A stretch of 51,487 nucleotides of DNA from MED-G16 sp964467915 (GTDB lineage: Bacteria; Bacteroidota; Bacteroidia; Cytophagales; MED-G16), in contig CAYXSW010000009.1 in NCBI GenBank assembly GCA_964467915.1, positions 1 to 51,487 on the forward strand. The letters run 5' to 3'. Within the stretch, counting starts at the first letter, position 1. The number at the start of each line of letters is the position of its first letter. This document shows, one piece after another, positions 7,895 through 16,621 of the stretch. A program made the position numbers and the translations under genes. Below the pieces are notes generated by a model. The model was not told the DNA's origin. It was given only the letters and a program-made list of their open reading frames with translations, and did no database searches.

Positions 7895-9015
7895 ATCTCT
7901 TCATAAATTTTAGAAACAATATTTTTTGCAGCATTAGGTTTAGCCAAACTAGCCAATGCCTTTTTCATTTTCAACTTAATATTTGAATCATCTAATAGTT
8001 TAATTGCATCTTCTAGCATTTTATCCTTTGCATCTCTGTCTTCTACCAATAAACACCCTCCATTCTTAAAGATTTCATTAGCATTTTTTCTTTGATGGTC
8101 ATCGACAACATTTGGAGAAGGAATAAGAATTAATGGTTTAGACACATAACTCAACTCAGATATAGCTATTGCTCCAGCTCTAGAAATAATTACATCAGCA
8201 GATTTATAAGCTAGATCCATTCTTTTTATAAATGATTTAATAACTAAATTTTTTTCTTTAATTTTTTTAGACAAGATTTTATCATAATAATAATTTCCTG
8301 TCTGCCATAATATCTGAAAGGATGACTCACGAATAAGTGAAAGATTATTTATTACACCATCATTTATACTTTTTGCACCAAGAGAACCCCCTAAAATTAA
8401 GATGGTTTTTTTATTTCTATTTAATTTAAAATAATCATATGGGTCTTCTTTCGTATTTAGGTCAATTTTTCTGATTGGATTACCATAATTAAAAACATTA
8501 TTTTTACTAAAAAGCTTTTTCAAATTGTTATAAGCAACAAATATAAGCTTGACTCTTTTTGATAAGAGTCGATTGGTGTATCCTGGAAAAGAATTTTGTT
8601 CTTGAATAGCAGTTTTAAAATTCAAAATTGAAGATATAAATAGAAAAGGGCCTGATGAATATCCGCCAAAACCTATAATATAATCTGGATTAAACTTTAT
8701 TAGAATATATATTGACTTAAGGATAGAAAAAAATATTTTAAATGGTAAAAAAAAATTTTTAATTAAAAATGGAATCCCCAAGAAAAGAATATTCAATAAA
8801 AATGAAGATCTTCTAATACCTGAAATCCATAAACCAATAATCGGATAATTATATTTTGGTACAATTTCCATTTCCATTCTATCACCGGACCCAACAAATA
8901 AAATCTCATTTTTTGAATTTCTTTTTTTTATTTCATCTGCAATAGATATCATAGGGAAAATGTGTCCCCCTGTTCCTCCTCCACATAAAATAATTTTAAG
9001 CTTATTTTTATGCAT
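7891..9015 (-). CDS. murG: UDP-GlcNAc:lipid I N-acetylglucosaminyltransferase MurG
   Basis: 374 residues from the chosen ATG at 9015. This gives the family's usual lead-in to the GGGTGGHIFP loop (residues 12-21). An upstream ATG at 9048 would add 11 residues and enlarge the overlap with ftsW from 8 to 41 bp, so I prefer 9015. The GT28 C-terminal part contains ILGGSLGAKSIN, LIWQTG-like and SRAGAIAISEL, which bind UDP-GlcNAc. MurG converts lipid I to lipid II at the inner face of the membrane. Confidence 0.95.
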   Translation of the reverse strand: MHKNKLKIILCGGGTGGHIFPMISIADEIKKRNSKNEILFVGSGDRMEMEIVPKYNYPIIGLWISGIRRSSFLLNILFLGIPFLIKNFFLPFKIFFSILKSIYILIKFNPDYIIGFGGYSSGPFLFISSILNFKTAIQEQNSFPGYTNRLLSKRVKLIFVAYNNLKKLFSKNNVFNYGNPIRKIDLNTKEDPYDYFKLNRNKKTILILGGSLGAKSINDGVINNLSLIRESSFQILWQTGNYYYDKILSKKIKEKNLVIKSFIKRMDLAYKSADVIISRAGAIAISELSYVSKPLILIPSPNVVDDHQRKNANEIFKNGGCLLVEDRDAKDKMLEDAIKLLDDSNIKLKMKKALASLAKPNAAKNIVSKIYEEI

Positions 9016-10123
9016 AACTTTTTTCAAAATTATTTTGTCTACTAACACTTAATATTATTCCTAATGTTATACCTGTAAATAATTGTGATGTCCCACCCAT
9101 ACTTATTAAAGGCAATGTAACTCCAGTAACTGGCAAAAGACCAACTACGACACACATATTTGTTATGGCTTGAATAACTAATGCAAAACTTAAACCGGCA
9201 CTTAATAAGCCCCCAAAAGGTCTTTCAGAATCTATAAATATTTTTAAACCTCTGTATAATAAAATTAAATAAAGAATGAGAATAGATAAACCCATAATAA
9301 ACCCATACTCCTCAATAATAATTGCATAAATAAAATCAGAAGATGATTGAGGAAGAAAGTTTTTTTGGTTACTGTTGCCAGGTCCTTTACCAAAGATACC
9401 TCCAGTTGATACTGCAATGTAAGCCTGTTCTAACTGATAAGGTATATTCTTTTTATTAATAAAATCTTCAACTCTACTAACTGCTGTATAGCCCCTCTGA
9501 CCCATTAAAAGTGCGGCACTTCCACTGAAGAAAATGAATAAAATGAGTAAAGAAAGGTGTGAAATTTTAACTCTTGAAATAAACATTAATAAAATAGAAG
9601 TTGCTCCCAATATTAAAGCAGTAGATAAATTTGTAAGAGCAATAAATAAACATATTAACCCTATCCATAAGAAAGGCATAAACAATGTTCTTATATTATC
9701 TAAATCAAATTGTTTTTTTGCTAAAAAGCTTGATAAGTAAATTATTAGAGAAAGCTTTGCTAAATCGGATGGTTGAAAAGCCATATTTAAAATAGGTATA
9801 CTTATCCATCTTGATGCCTCATTGATATTGACACCGAACTTATAGGTAAAAAGCAATAGCGGTAAAGAAATATAAAGGCCAATTAAAGATATTTTTGAAT
9901 AATACTTATAATCAACTCTGTGCGCAAACCACATTGCAACAAAACTAAATGTTATTAAAACAAAATGCTTTACCAAGTAAAATTCAGTATTACCAGCTTT
10001 GTTTTGAAGAGCTAATAAACTTGTAGCACTATAAACCGAAAGTAAACCAATAACTGATAGACTAATTGCTATTAACCAAATTATTTTATCCCCCTGTATA
10101 TTAACTTTAATCCAATCTATCAT
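9008..10123 (-). CDS. ftsW: Peptidoglycan glycosyltransferase FtsW (SEDS family)
   Basis: 371 residues with about ten membrane segments. SEDS landmarks are present: LSVIGLLSVYSATS at the N-terminus, NEASRWISIP, FQPSDLAKLSLIIYLSSFLAK, TGGIFGKGPGNSNQK, LPQSSSDFIYAIIIEEYG, and the C-terminal TGVTLPLISMGGTSQLF. It polymerises lipid II with the cognate transpeptidase FtsI encoded nearby. It starts 1 bp after the mraY stop, where murD would normally lie in the standard Bacteroidota dcw order. Confidence 0.96.
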   Translation of the reverse strand: MIDWIKVNIQGDKIIWLIAISLSVIGLLSVYSATSLLALQNKAGNTEFYLVKHFVLITFSFVAMWFAHRVDYKYYSKISLIGLYISLPLLLFTYKFGVNINEASRWISIPILNMAFQPSDLAKLSLIIYLSSFLAKKQFDLDNIRTLFMPFLWIGLICLFIALTNLSTALILGATSILLMFISRVKISHLSLLILFIFFSGSAALLMGQRGYTAVSRVEDFINKKNIPYQLEQAYIAVSTGGIFGKGPGNSNQKNFLPQSSSDFIYAIIIEEYGFIMGLSILILYLILLYRGLKIFIDSERPFGGLLSAGLSFALVIQAITNMCVVVGLLPVTGVTLPLISMGGTSQLFTGITLGIILSVSRQNNFEKSYA

Positions 10124-10124
10124 A

Positions 10125-11333
10125 TCATCTAAGTTTTAAAGTTGCTAAAGTCATAATCGCCAATAATATACTTACCATCCAGAATCTAGCAACGATTTTA
10201 GTTTCATGAATTCCTTTCTTCTGATAATGATGATGAAGAGGTGCCATTAAAAAAACCCTTTTCCCCTTTCCATATATTTTCTTAGTATACTTAAAATATA
10301 ATACTTGAATTATAACTGATAAATTTTCAATAAGGAAAACACCACAAAGAACAGGAATCAAAAGTTCTTTCTTAACAATAATTGCTAGTACTGCAATTAT
10401 AGCACCAATAGATAAACTCCCAGTATCACCCATAAATACTTGAGCAGGATAAGAATTATACCAAATAAACCCAATACATGCCCCTACAAATGCAAAAGAA
10501 AAAATTACAAGTTCACCAATCATAGGGATATATAAAATATTAAGGTAATCTGAAAAAATTATGTTCCCAGATAGATATATAAATATTGATAATGTAATAC
10601 CAATTATAGCCGAAGTTCCAGCCGCAAGTCCATCTAAACCATCTGTAATGTTTGCACCATTTGATACAGCTGTAATTATAATAATGATGATTAAACTATA
10701 AATAGCCCAAGTATAATTATCTAATGTACTAGGTAATAACCAATCATATCTAAACTCATTATCCTTCACAAAAGGTATAGTAGTTATTAGATCTTTAGTG
10801 TCAACATGATCTATTCCTCGAGACAAAGCTTCTTGTGTTATGGGTTCAGAGAAATTCCTGACTACTATAGATTCATTAGTTATCAGTAGATATGAAACAA
10901 AAATTCCAATTAAAACTTGTCCTATTATTTTGAATCTCCCCTTTAACCCATCTTTATTATCATTTTTAATTTTTAAATAATCATCAAGGAAACCAATTAT
11001 GCTAATAAAAACAGTAACCAGCAACATCATTATTATATAAATATTACTTAGATCTGCAAATAATAAAGTTGGCAATAAAATTGATATAACAATAATTAAA
11101 CCTCCCATCGTAGGAGTACCTTTTTTCTCAATCTGTCCACTTAAATCTAAATCTCTTATCTTTTCTGACAATTGAAAATTAGTTAGAAAACTTATAATTT
11201 TTTGCCCGAATAATATGCTTATTATCAAAGAAAATAAAGCAGCCATACCAGCTCTAAATGACAAATATTGAAATACACCTGTTCCAGTGATATCATAATT
11301 ATTATTTAAGTATTCAAAGAGACTGTATAGCAT
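10125..11333 (-). CDS. mraY: Phospho-MurNAc-pentapeptide transferase MraY
   Basis: 402 residues, a multi-pass membrane enzyme that makes lipid I from UDP-MurNAc-pentapeptide and undecaprenyl phosphate. Visible signatures are KKGTPTMGGL, the Mg-binding FLDDYLK, NGANITDGLDGLAAG and the late MAPLHHHYQKKG. It is about 40 residues longer than the E. coli protein because of a soluble insertion (about 165-210), which I recall as usual for Bacteroidota. The start at 11333 lies 2 bp after the murE stop. Confidence 0.97.
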   Translation of the reverse strand: MLYSLFEYLNNNYDITGTGVFQYLSFRAGMAALFSLIISILFGQKIISFLTNFQLSEKIRDLDLSGQIEKKGTPTMGGLIIVISILLPTLLFADLSNIYIIMMLLVTVFISIIGFLDDYLKIKNDNKDGLKGRFKIIGQVLIGIFVSYLLITNESIVVRNFSEPITQEALSRGIDHVDTKDLITTIPFVKDNEFRYDWLLPSTLDNYTWAIYSLIIIIIITAVSNGANITDGLDGLAAGTSAIIGITLSIFIYLSGNIIFSDYLNILYIPMIGELVIFSFAFVGACIGFIWYNSYPAQVFMGDTGSLSIGAIIAVLAIIVKKELLIPVLCGVFLIENLSVIIQVLYFKYTKKIYGKGKRVFLMAPLHHHYQKKGIHETKIVARFWMVSILLAIMTLATLKLR

Positions 11334-11335
11334 AT

Positions 11336-12775
11336 TTATAAAATTAATTTTATTAAAATTTCTTTATCATCATGAGGAATAGATTTCTCTCCAATAATCT
11401 GATATTTCTCATGACCCTTTCCAGCAACTAAAATTATTGAATCTTTTTTATAGTTCAAGCATGCAGATTCTATTGCTTTTTTTCTATCAGAAATAACGTT
11501 ATAATTTTTTCTTACAACTCCTTTTACTATATCAGATAAAATATTGTCTTCGTTCTCATTTCTTGGGTTATCCGAAGTAAAAAAAACATAATCACTTAGT
11601 TGAGTAGCAATTTTTCCCATTTCAGGTCTTTTTGACTTATCTCTATCTCCACCAGCCCCCACAACAGTAATAACTTTGGCTTCCTTCTTAAAACTAGATA
11701 TATTTTTTAAAACATTCTCAAGAGCATCTGGTGTATGTGCGTAGTCAACTATTCCAACCACATTATTTTTTCCTTGAATAAAATCCATTCTTCCAACTGG
11801 GGTATTAAGTTCAGATAGCCTTTTAAAAATAATTTCCGGTTCTATTTTTAAAATTTTAGCAACAACATATACACTTAAAAGATTATAAGCATTAAAATCG
11901 CCAATGATTTTAAAATTCACATTTATGTTATCAATCCGAATGAGAATACCATCAGCTCCACTTTCAACAATTTTCCCTTTATAATCTGATATTTTTTTTA
12001 GACCATATGAAAAAACCTTTGATTTGGTGTTTTGAATAAGGTATTCTGATCTCTTATCGTCTAAATTTATTATTGAATATGAAGATTTAGGTAAATCATC
12101 AAACAATATTTTTTTTGTATTAATATAATTAATAAATGTTTTATGATAGTCTAAATGATCGTGAGATAAATTAGAAAATATTCCAATAAAAATATCTTTA
12201 CCCATTATTCTTTTTTGATCAATTGAGTGAGAGCTGGCTTCCATAATACAATATTCACAAGAACTTTTAACCATACCATCTAATAACTCGTGTAATTGAA
12301 CAGGACTTGGTGTAGTCAGATGAGATTTAATTTTTTTTTCTGCTATCCTATTCTCGATAGTTGATAGCATACCAACTTTAATACCTAAAGAATTTAAAAA
12401 TTTATGAAGAAAAAAAACTATTGATGTTTTACCATTTGTGCCAGTTACTGCAATAATTTTAATTTTTTTTGCAGGATTATTATAATATTTTGAAGATATA
12501 TTATAAACCGACTCTCTTATATTTTCCACTGCAACATAAGATACTTCTTCATGAATTTTATCAGGCAAATAAGAGCATATCACAACTTTACAACCTTTTT
12601 GAATAGCATTATCAATAAAATTATGGCCATCCTGTGACCACCCCTTAATAGCAAAAAATAAAAAATTGTTTTTTACTAGTCTTGAATTATCAGTAATTCC
12701 CTCAACAGATATATTTATATCACCTATTGTTTTTTTTATTTTTAAACCATTAATAATATCTTTTAATTGCTTCAC
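11336..12775 (-). CDS. murE: UDP-MurNAc-L-Ala-D-Glu : meso-diaminopimelate ligase MurE
   Basis: 479 residues. The Mur-ligase ATP loop is TGTNGKTS (111-118), with the central-domain HLTTPSPVQLHELL and EASSHSIDQKR signatures. The C-terminal domain has DNPRNE (402-407), the DNP[RK] motif that marks meso-diaminopimelate-adding MurE rather than the lysine type. This predicts an A1-gamma type peptidoglycan. It overlaps the ftsI stop by 4 bp. It is the only Mur amino-acid ligase in this cluster. Confidence 0.96.
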   Translation of the reverse strand: MKQLKDIINGLKIKKTIGDINISVEGITDNSRLVKNNFLFFAIKGWSQDGHNFIDNAIQKGCKVVICSYLPDKIHEEVSYVAVENIRESVYNISSKYYNNPAKKIKIIAVTGTNGKTSIVFFLHKFLNSLGIKVGMLSTIENRIAEKKIKSHLTTPSPVQLHELLDGMVKSSCEYCIMEASSHSIDQKRIMGKDIFIGIFSNLSHDHLDYHKTFINYINTKKILFDDLPKSSYSIINLDDKRSEYLIQNTKSKVFSYGLKKISDYKGKIVESGADGILIRIDNINVNFKIIGDFNAYNLLSVYVVAKILKIEPEIIFKRLSELNTPVGRMDFIQGKNNVVGIVDYAHTPDALENVLKNISSFKKEAKVITVVGAGGDRDKSKRPEMGKIATQLSDYVFFTSDNPRNENEDNILSDIVKGVVRKNYNVISDRKKAIESACLNYKKDSIILVAGKGHEKYQIIGEKSIPHDDKEILIKLIL

Positions 12776-14856
12776 CCTAAACTTATACTAATTGATTTAT
12801 ATTTTTTAATTAATTTCCCTGGAGAAATATTTTGTTTTCTTACCCTTCCTCTTCCTGAAAAGGTTACTTCTAACCCCCTAGACTCCAAGATATATATTGC
12901 ATCTTTTAAGGTCATGCCCACTACATTAGGTACTAAATGATTTATTGAGTTTATAGACTCCCAATATATTGAGTTATCAACAAGTTTAGTTCTAACCCAT
13001 TCGCTATCAGATTTTGAATGATTTGATAAAGACATGTTATTTGATAGGTATACTAAATCTTGTTTGTACCCAGCCCTAATTTGAGGAAAAGTAAATTCAA
13101 AATCATCTTTTTTTATTTCTTTAAAATATTTCTCATCTGAAATAAATATTTTATCAGCAATTTCTTTGAAGACAGGTGCTGCTACATCACTTCCGTATAT
13201 CCTATACCTTTTAGGATTATCAATAACAACGATACAGCTATATTTTGGATTTTCACTTGGGTAAAACCCTGCAAAAGATGTGTAATATCTATTTGCATAT
13301 CTTCCATTGACCACTTTTTTTGCAGTACCAGTTTTTCCAGCTATTTTATAATTACTATGTTTTATATTATCTGCAGTTCCATTTTCTACAACTCCCTCTA
13401 ATAGTTTTTTTACAGTATTTATTGACTTTATTTCAGCAATTTTTTTAGTTTTTGAATTATCAAACATTTTTATTACCCTGTTAGCATTCTTAACTTCCTT
13501 AACGATTCTAGGCTCTATATATTTCCCATTATTTGCAACAGCATTATAGAATGAAAGAGTATGTAGAGGTGTTAACATTAATTCATACCCATGGGCTATC
13601 CAAGGAAGTGAAACTTTACTCCAAGTTGAATCTTTACTACTTTTTATTTGAGGTTTAGAAGAACCAAAAATTTGAAAATCAAATTTCTCATTAAATCCAA
13701 ATGTTTTTAAATAATCTAAAAATTTTTGAGGAGAATTATTAAATGTTTCATCTATCAACTTAGCTACTCCAATATTTGAACTTTTTTCAAAAATTTCTTT
13801 TATAGTTATTTTCCCATACCCTCCAGGCTTGTGGTCTTTCATTAACTCAGAGTAAAACTTAAATTCCCCTTCACCAGTATCTATAGAATCATATATTGAT
13901 CTATTTGTTTCCTCTATATAAGCTAAAATGCTAGCTAGTTTAAATGTTGAACCAGGTTCATGCATTCCCTGTAGTGCATAATTATAATTTTCAGTATAAT
14001 ATCCAGATTTATTTTTGCTGAAATTAGATATAGCCTTTATTTCACCAGTTTCTACTTCCATTAAAATAACTGATCCATAATCTGCATCATTATTTTTTAA
14101 TCCTTTTAATAAAGCTGACTCAGCTATATCTTGTAGATTAACATTTATTGTTGTTATTATATCCAAACCATTTTTAGGTTGAATTTCATTTCCATCATAA
14201 ATTGGTCTCCAATAATTTCCTGCAATTTTTTGTGTTAAGATTTTTCCATCTGTACCATTAAGAAATGAATTGAAGCTATACTCAATACCAACTGTACCTT
14301 TATTATTCTCATCAACTGATCCGATTGTTCTATAACCTAATCTTGAGAATGGTCTATATCTTTCATCCATTTTATCAAATCTAACTCCACCATTTAACCT
14401 TCCCTCTCTAAAAATTGGCCATTTAGACAATATTTTTTTTTCTTGATATCCTATTTTTTTTCTATTTAACAGAAGATATCTTCTATTATTTTTTCTGGCA
14501 TTTAGAATATTATTTTTATACTCACTCTGACTCTTGTCTTTAAAAAAAGATGATAATAGAAATGCTAAAGAATCTAAATCATTATCTAATAGTAATTTAT
14601 TAGGTATTGATGGATCTAGAGCAACATTATAGAAAGGAAGAGAAGTTGCTAATATACTTCCATCATCTGATAATATATTTCCTCTACTAGCTTTGATTTT
14701 TTCATATTTAAAATTGATATTTTCAGATTTTGATTTCCAATATTCTCCCTCTGTAAATTGCAAGTCGAAAATACTATATATAATACTCAAACTAATAACA
14801 ATAACAACCACAAAGGCTATCTTAACTCTCAATAAAATCTCTTTCTTAATGTTCAT
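12772..14856 (-). CDS. ftsI: Division-specific transpeptidase FtsI/PBP3 with C-terminal PASTA domain
   Basis: 694 residues. There is one N-terminal membrane segment (about 12-30), a dimerisation region (RGNILSDDGSILATS), and a transpeptidase domain with the three penicillin-binding motifs: STFK (303-306, Ser303 catalytic), SSN (359-361) and KTGT (508-511). A PASTA domain closes the protein (about 637-694, VPNVVGMTLKDAIYILESRG). It cross-links septal peptidoglycan in the periplasm. Start and stop overlap ftsL and murE by 4 bp each. Confidence 0.97.
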   Translation of the reverse strand: MNIKKEILLRVKIAFVVVIVISLSIIYSIFDLQFTEGEYWKSKSENINFKYEKIKASRGNILSDDGSILATSLPFYNVALDPSIPNKLLLDNDLDSLAFLLSSFFKDKSQSEYKNNILNARKNNRRYLLLNRKKIGYQEKKILSKWPIFREGRLNGGVRFDKMDERYRPFSRLGYRTIGSVDENNKGTVGIEYSFNSFLNGTDGKILTQKIAGNYWRPIYDGNEIQPKNGLDIITTINVNLQDIAESALLKGLKNNDADYGSVILMEVETGEIKAISNFSKNKSGYYTENYNYALQGMHEPGSTFKLASILAYIEETNRSIYDSIDTGEGEFKFYSELMKDHKPGGYGKITIKEIFEKSSNIGVAKLIDETFNNSPQKFLDYLKTFGFNEKFDFQIFGSSKPQIKSSKDSTWSKVSLPWIAHGYELMLTPLHTLSFYNAVANNGKYIEPRIVKEVKNANRVIKMFDNSKTKKIAEIKSINTVKKLLEGVVENGTADNIKHSNYKIAGKTGTAKKVVNGRYANRYYTSFAGFYPSENPKYSCIVVIDNPKRYRIYGSDVAAPVFKEIADKIFISDEKYFKEIKKDDFEFTFPQIRAGYKQDLVYLSNNMSLSNHSKSDSEWVRTKLVDNSIYWESINSINHLVPNVVGMTLKDAIYILESRGLEVTFSGRGRVRKQNISPGKLIKKYKSISISLG

Positions 14857-15173
14857 TTTTTATTAGATATTTTTTCAGGGGGTAGTTTTGAATTTTCTAA
14901 ACCAATTTCCTTTACTTTTTTTAGAATTTCAGATTCTTTTCTAGAAAACATAAAATTGTTATTTAATGTCACATAGTCTGTTCTTAGTTCTTCTACTTCT
15001 TTTTCTAACTTATTTATTTCTCTTATTTGTTTTTCAACAGAATGTTGGTTACTGATATAAATAATTAAAAAAAATAATAAATAAAAAATCTTATAGATAT
15101 CTAAATTTAAAGAACTAGGTATTTCAATATTTATTGATTTTAATACCTCTTCAATTTTTTCCTTTAATTTCAT
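14853..15173 (-). CDS. ftsL: FtsL-like division protein
   Basis: 106 residues: a short N-terminal cytoplasmic part, one membrane helix (about 29-43, FYLLFFLIIYIS), then a coiled coil (about 46-78, VEKQIREINKLEKEVEELR). The size, topology and location between rsmH and ftsI fit FtsL (the Bacteroidota form, 'FtsL_2'). FtsL joins FtsQ and FtsB-type partners to activate FtsWI. Sequence conservation in this family is low, so position is the main evidence. Confidence 0.82.
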   Translation of the reverse strand: MKLKEKIEEVLKSINIEIPSSLNLDIYKIFYLLFFLIIYISNQHSVEKQIREINKLEKEVEELRTDYVTLNNNFMFSRKESEILKKVKEIGLENSKLPPEKISNKK

Positions 15174-16072
15174 ATCTTTTCTCCAATTCTTAATTTAGCA
15201 CTTCTTGATCTTGGGTTTCTTTTAATTTCTTCCATTGTAGGGGTCAATGGTTTTTTATTTATTCTTTTAAAAAATTCAACTTTTTTACCGTATAAATCTT
15301 TTTCATAATCAGGAAGAAAATTTGATTTATTAATAAAATTTTTAACTAATCTATCTTCAATAGAATGGTATGATATAATAACCAAACGACCTTTTTTGTT
15401 TAAATGATTGATAGTTTTTTTAAGCATTTCTTTTAAAGAATTAATTTCATCATTTACCTCTATCCTTAATGCTTGATATAACCTTGATAAAAATTTAAAA
15501 GATACTTTTTTATTAAAAATTTTACTTAAAATTTCAATCAAATCAGAATTTCTTTTAATTCTCTTAATATCCCTATAGCTAACTATATTTTTTGCTATTG
15601 ATCTAGAATTTTTTATGTCTCCATAATTAAAAAGAATATTTTGAAGATCTCTTTTTTCATAATCATTTAAGATGTCTTCAGCTGATAAATTAATTTCATT
15701 ATTCATTCTCATGTCTAGCAAATAATCTCCTTTATAAGAGAAGCCTCTTTCTAAGTTATCTATTTGAAATGATGAAATTCCAAGATCTGCAAGAATACCA
15801 TCAACCTCATTAATTCCTTTGCTTTTAAGGTGAAGGTCAAAAAATTTAAAATTACTCTGTATTAACTCAAAATTATCTTGAGAAATTGGATTATTTTTTA
15901 TTGCATCTATATCTGTATCAAAAGAAAATAATTTCCCCTTATCACTTAGTTTTTCTAAAATTAATTTTGAATGTCCACCTCCCCCAAAAGTAAGATCAAT
16001 GTATGTTCCTTCTGGTTTTATACTTAATCCTTTTATTGATTCATTAAGTAGTACTGGAACATGATATTTCAT
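15170..16072 (-). CDS. rsmH: 16S rRNA (cytosine1402-N4)-methyltransferase RsmH (MraW)
   Basis: 300 residues. It opens with YHVPVLLNESIKGL and the SAM-binding YIDLTFGGGGHSKLIL. The family segments ILADLGISSFQID, RGFSYKGDYLLDMRM and QALRIEVNDEINSL follow, then ISYHSIEDRLVKNF and the basic C-terminus NPRSRSAKLR. It methylates N4 of C1402 in 16S rRNA. It sits 6 bp after mraZ, the classic second gene of the dcw cluster. Confidence 0.97.
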   Translation of the reverse strand: MKYHVPVLLNESIKGLSIKPEGTYIDLTFGGGGHSKLILEKLSDKGKLFSFDTDIDAIKNNPISQDNFELIQSNFKFFDLHLKSKGINEVDGILADLGISSFQIDNLERGFSYKGDYLLDMRMNNEINLSAEDILNDYEKRDLQNILFNYGDIKNSRSIAKNIVSYRDIKRIKRNSDLIEILSKIFNKKVSFKFLSRLYQALRIEVNDEINSLKEMLKKTINHLNKKGRLVIISYHSIEDRLVKNFINKSNFLPDYEKDLYGKKVEFFKRINKKPLTPTMEEIKRNPRSRSAKLRIGEKI

Positions 16073-16078
16073 AATAAA

Positions 16079-16522
16079 TTATACATCAAGATATTTTTGA
16101 GCTAGCTTAGAAAATTCTTTAGAGTTATTAATTAGGTTCTTTTTATAAATAATAGGATTCCAAAGTTCAATAATATTTCCTACACCAATAAGTATCACTT
16201 CTTTCTCAACCCCGCAGTGAGCAATCATTGATTTTGGAATTAAAAATCTTGCATTAGAATCAAGATCTACCTGGAATATACTACTAAACAAATTTCTTTT
16301 TAATCTTCTTTGCTCAGAACTAAATTCATTAAGAGAATTTATTCTTGCATAAATATTTTGAAACTCACTTAAAGGATATATAATCAGGTTAGGCTCAAAT
16401 CCTTTCCTAACAACTATGCTATTATTAGAAGCTGAAGGCAAGACTGATTTTAACCTGGAAGGTAAGACCAGTCTACCCTTAGCATCTAATTTACACTCAT
16501 GTTCGCCTGTGAAAAAAGCCAT
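16079..16522 (-). CDS. mraZ: Transcriptional regulator MraZ
   Basis: 147 residues containing two SpoVT/AbrB-like MraZ halves. It begins MAFFTGEHECKLDAKGRLVLPSRL, and the repeat DxxxR motif recurs as DLDSNARFLIPKSM. MraZ forms a ring that binds tandem GTGGG boxes upstream of its own gene and represses the dcw operon in E. coli. Matching boxes lie 50-90 bp upstream here (16571-16610), so autoregulation is likely to be conserved. Confidence 0.96.
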   Translation of the reverse strand: MAFFTGEHECKLDAKGRLVLPSRLKSVLPSASNNSIVVRKGFEPNLIIYPLSEFQNIYARINSLNEFSSEQRRLKRNLFSSIFQVDLDSNARFLIPKSMIAHCGVEKEVILIGVGNIIELWNPIIYKKNLINNSKEFSKLAQKYLDV

Positions 16523-16551
16523 ATTAGAGTATTAATATAAACCACTTGTAA

Positions 16552-16582
16552 CAAATGTAATAAACATTTACACATTTTACAC
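16552..16582 (-). promoter_or_regulatory. Candidate mraZ promoter (TACATTTG -7 box)
   Basis: On the minus strand, TACATTTG (plus-strand 16552-16559) is a perfect TAnnTTTG -7 element, 29 bp upstream of the mraZ ATG. The -33 position 19 bp further upstream reads GTGT instead of TTTG and falls at the edge of the GTGGG repeat. A weak -33 element covered by the operator would allow MraZ to block RNA polymerase. This is inference from spacing. Confidence 0.45.
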
Positions 16583-16610
16583 CACTTTATCCCACTTTAT
16601 CCCACTTTGT
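16571..16610 (-). promoter_or_regulatory. MraZ operator: 10-bp-periodic GTGGG repeats
   Basis: Read on the minus strand, upstream of mraZ, are AAAGTGGGAT twice, then AAAGTGGTGT and the degenerate AAAATGTG (the box edges depend on register; plus strand 16571-16610). The 10-bp period and GTGGG core match the MraZ box described in E. coli and Mycoplasma (TGGGN repeats separated by 5 nt). It lies directly upstream of the -7 candidate and 49 bp or more from the ATG, between the polyprenyl synthase stop and mraZ. Confidence 0.85.
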
Positions 16611-16621
16611 GAATATATTAA

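Noticed and set aside
9016..9048. Longer N-terminus for MurG
   Set aside because: It would lie wholly inside ftsW and move the GGGTGGH loop too far from the start.
16581..16612. TTTATCCCAC repeats upstream of mraZ read as DnaA boxes or an origin
   Set aside because: They resemble TTATCCACA only in part. Read on the other strand they are exact 10-bp-spaced GTGGG units directly upstream of mraZ, which fits an MraZ operator far better.
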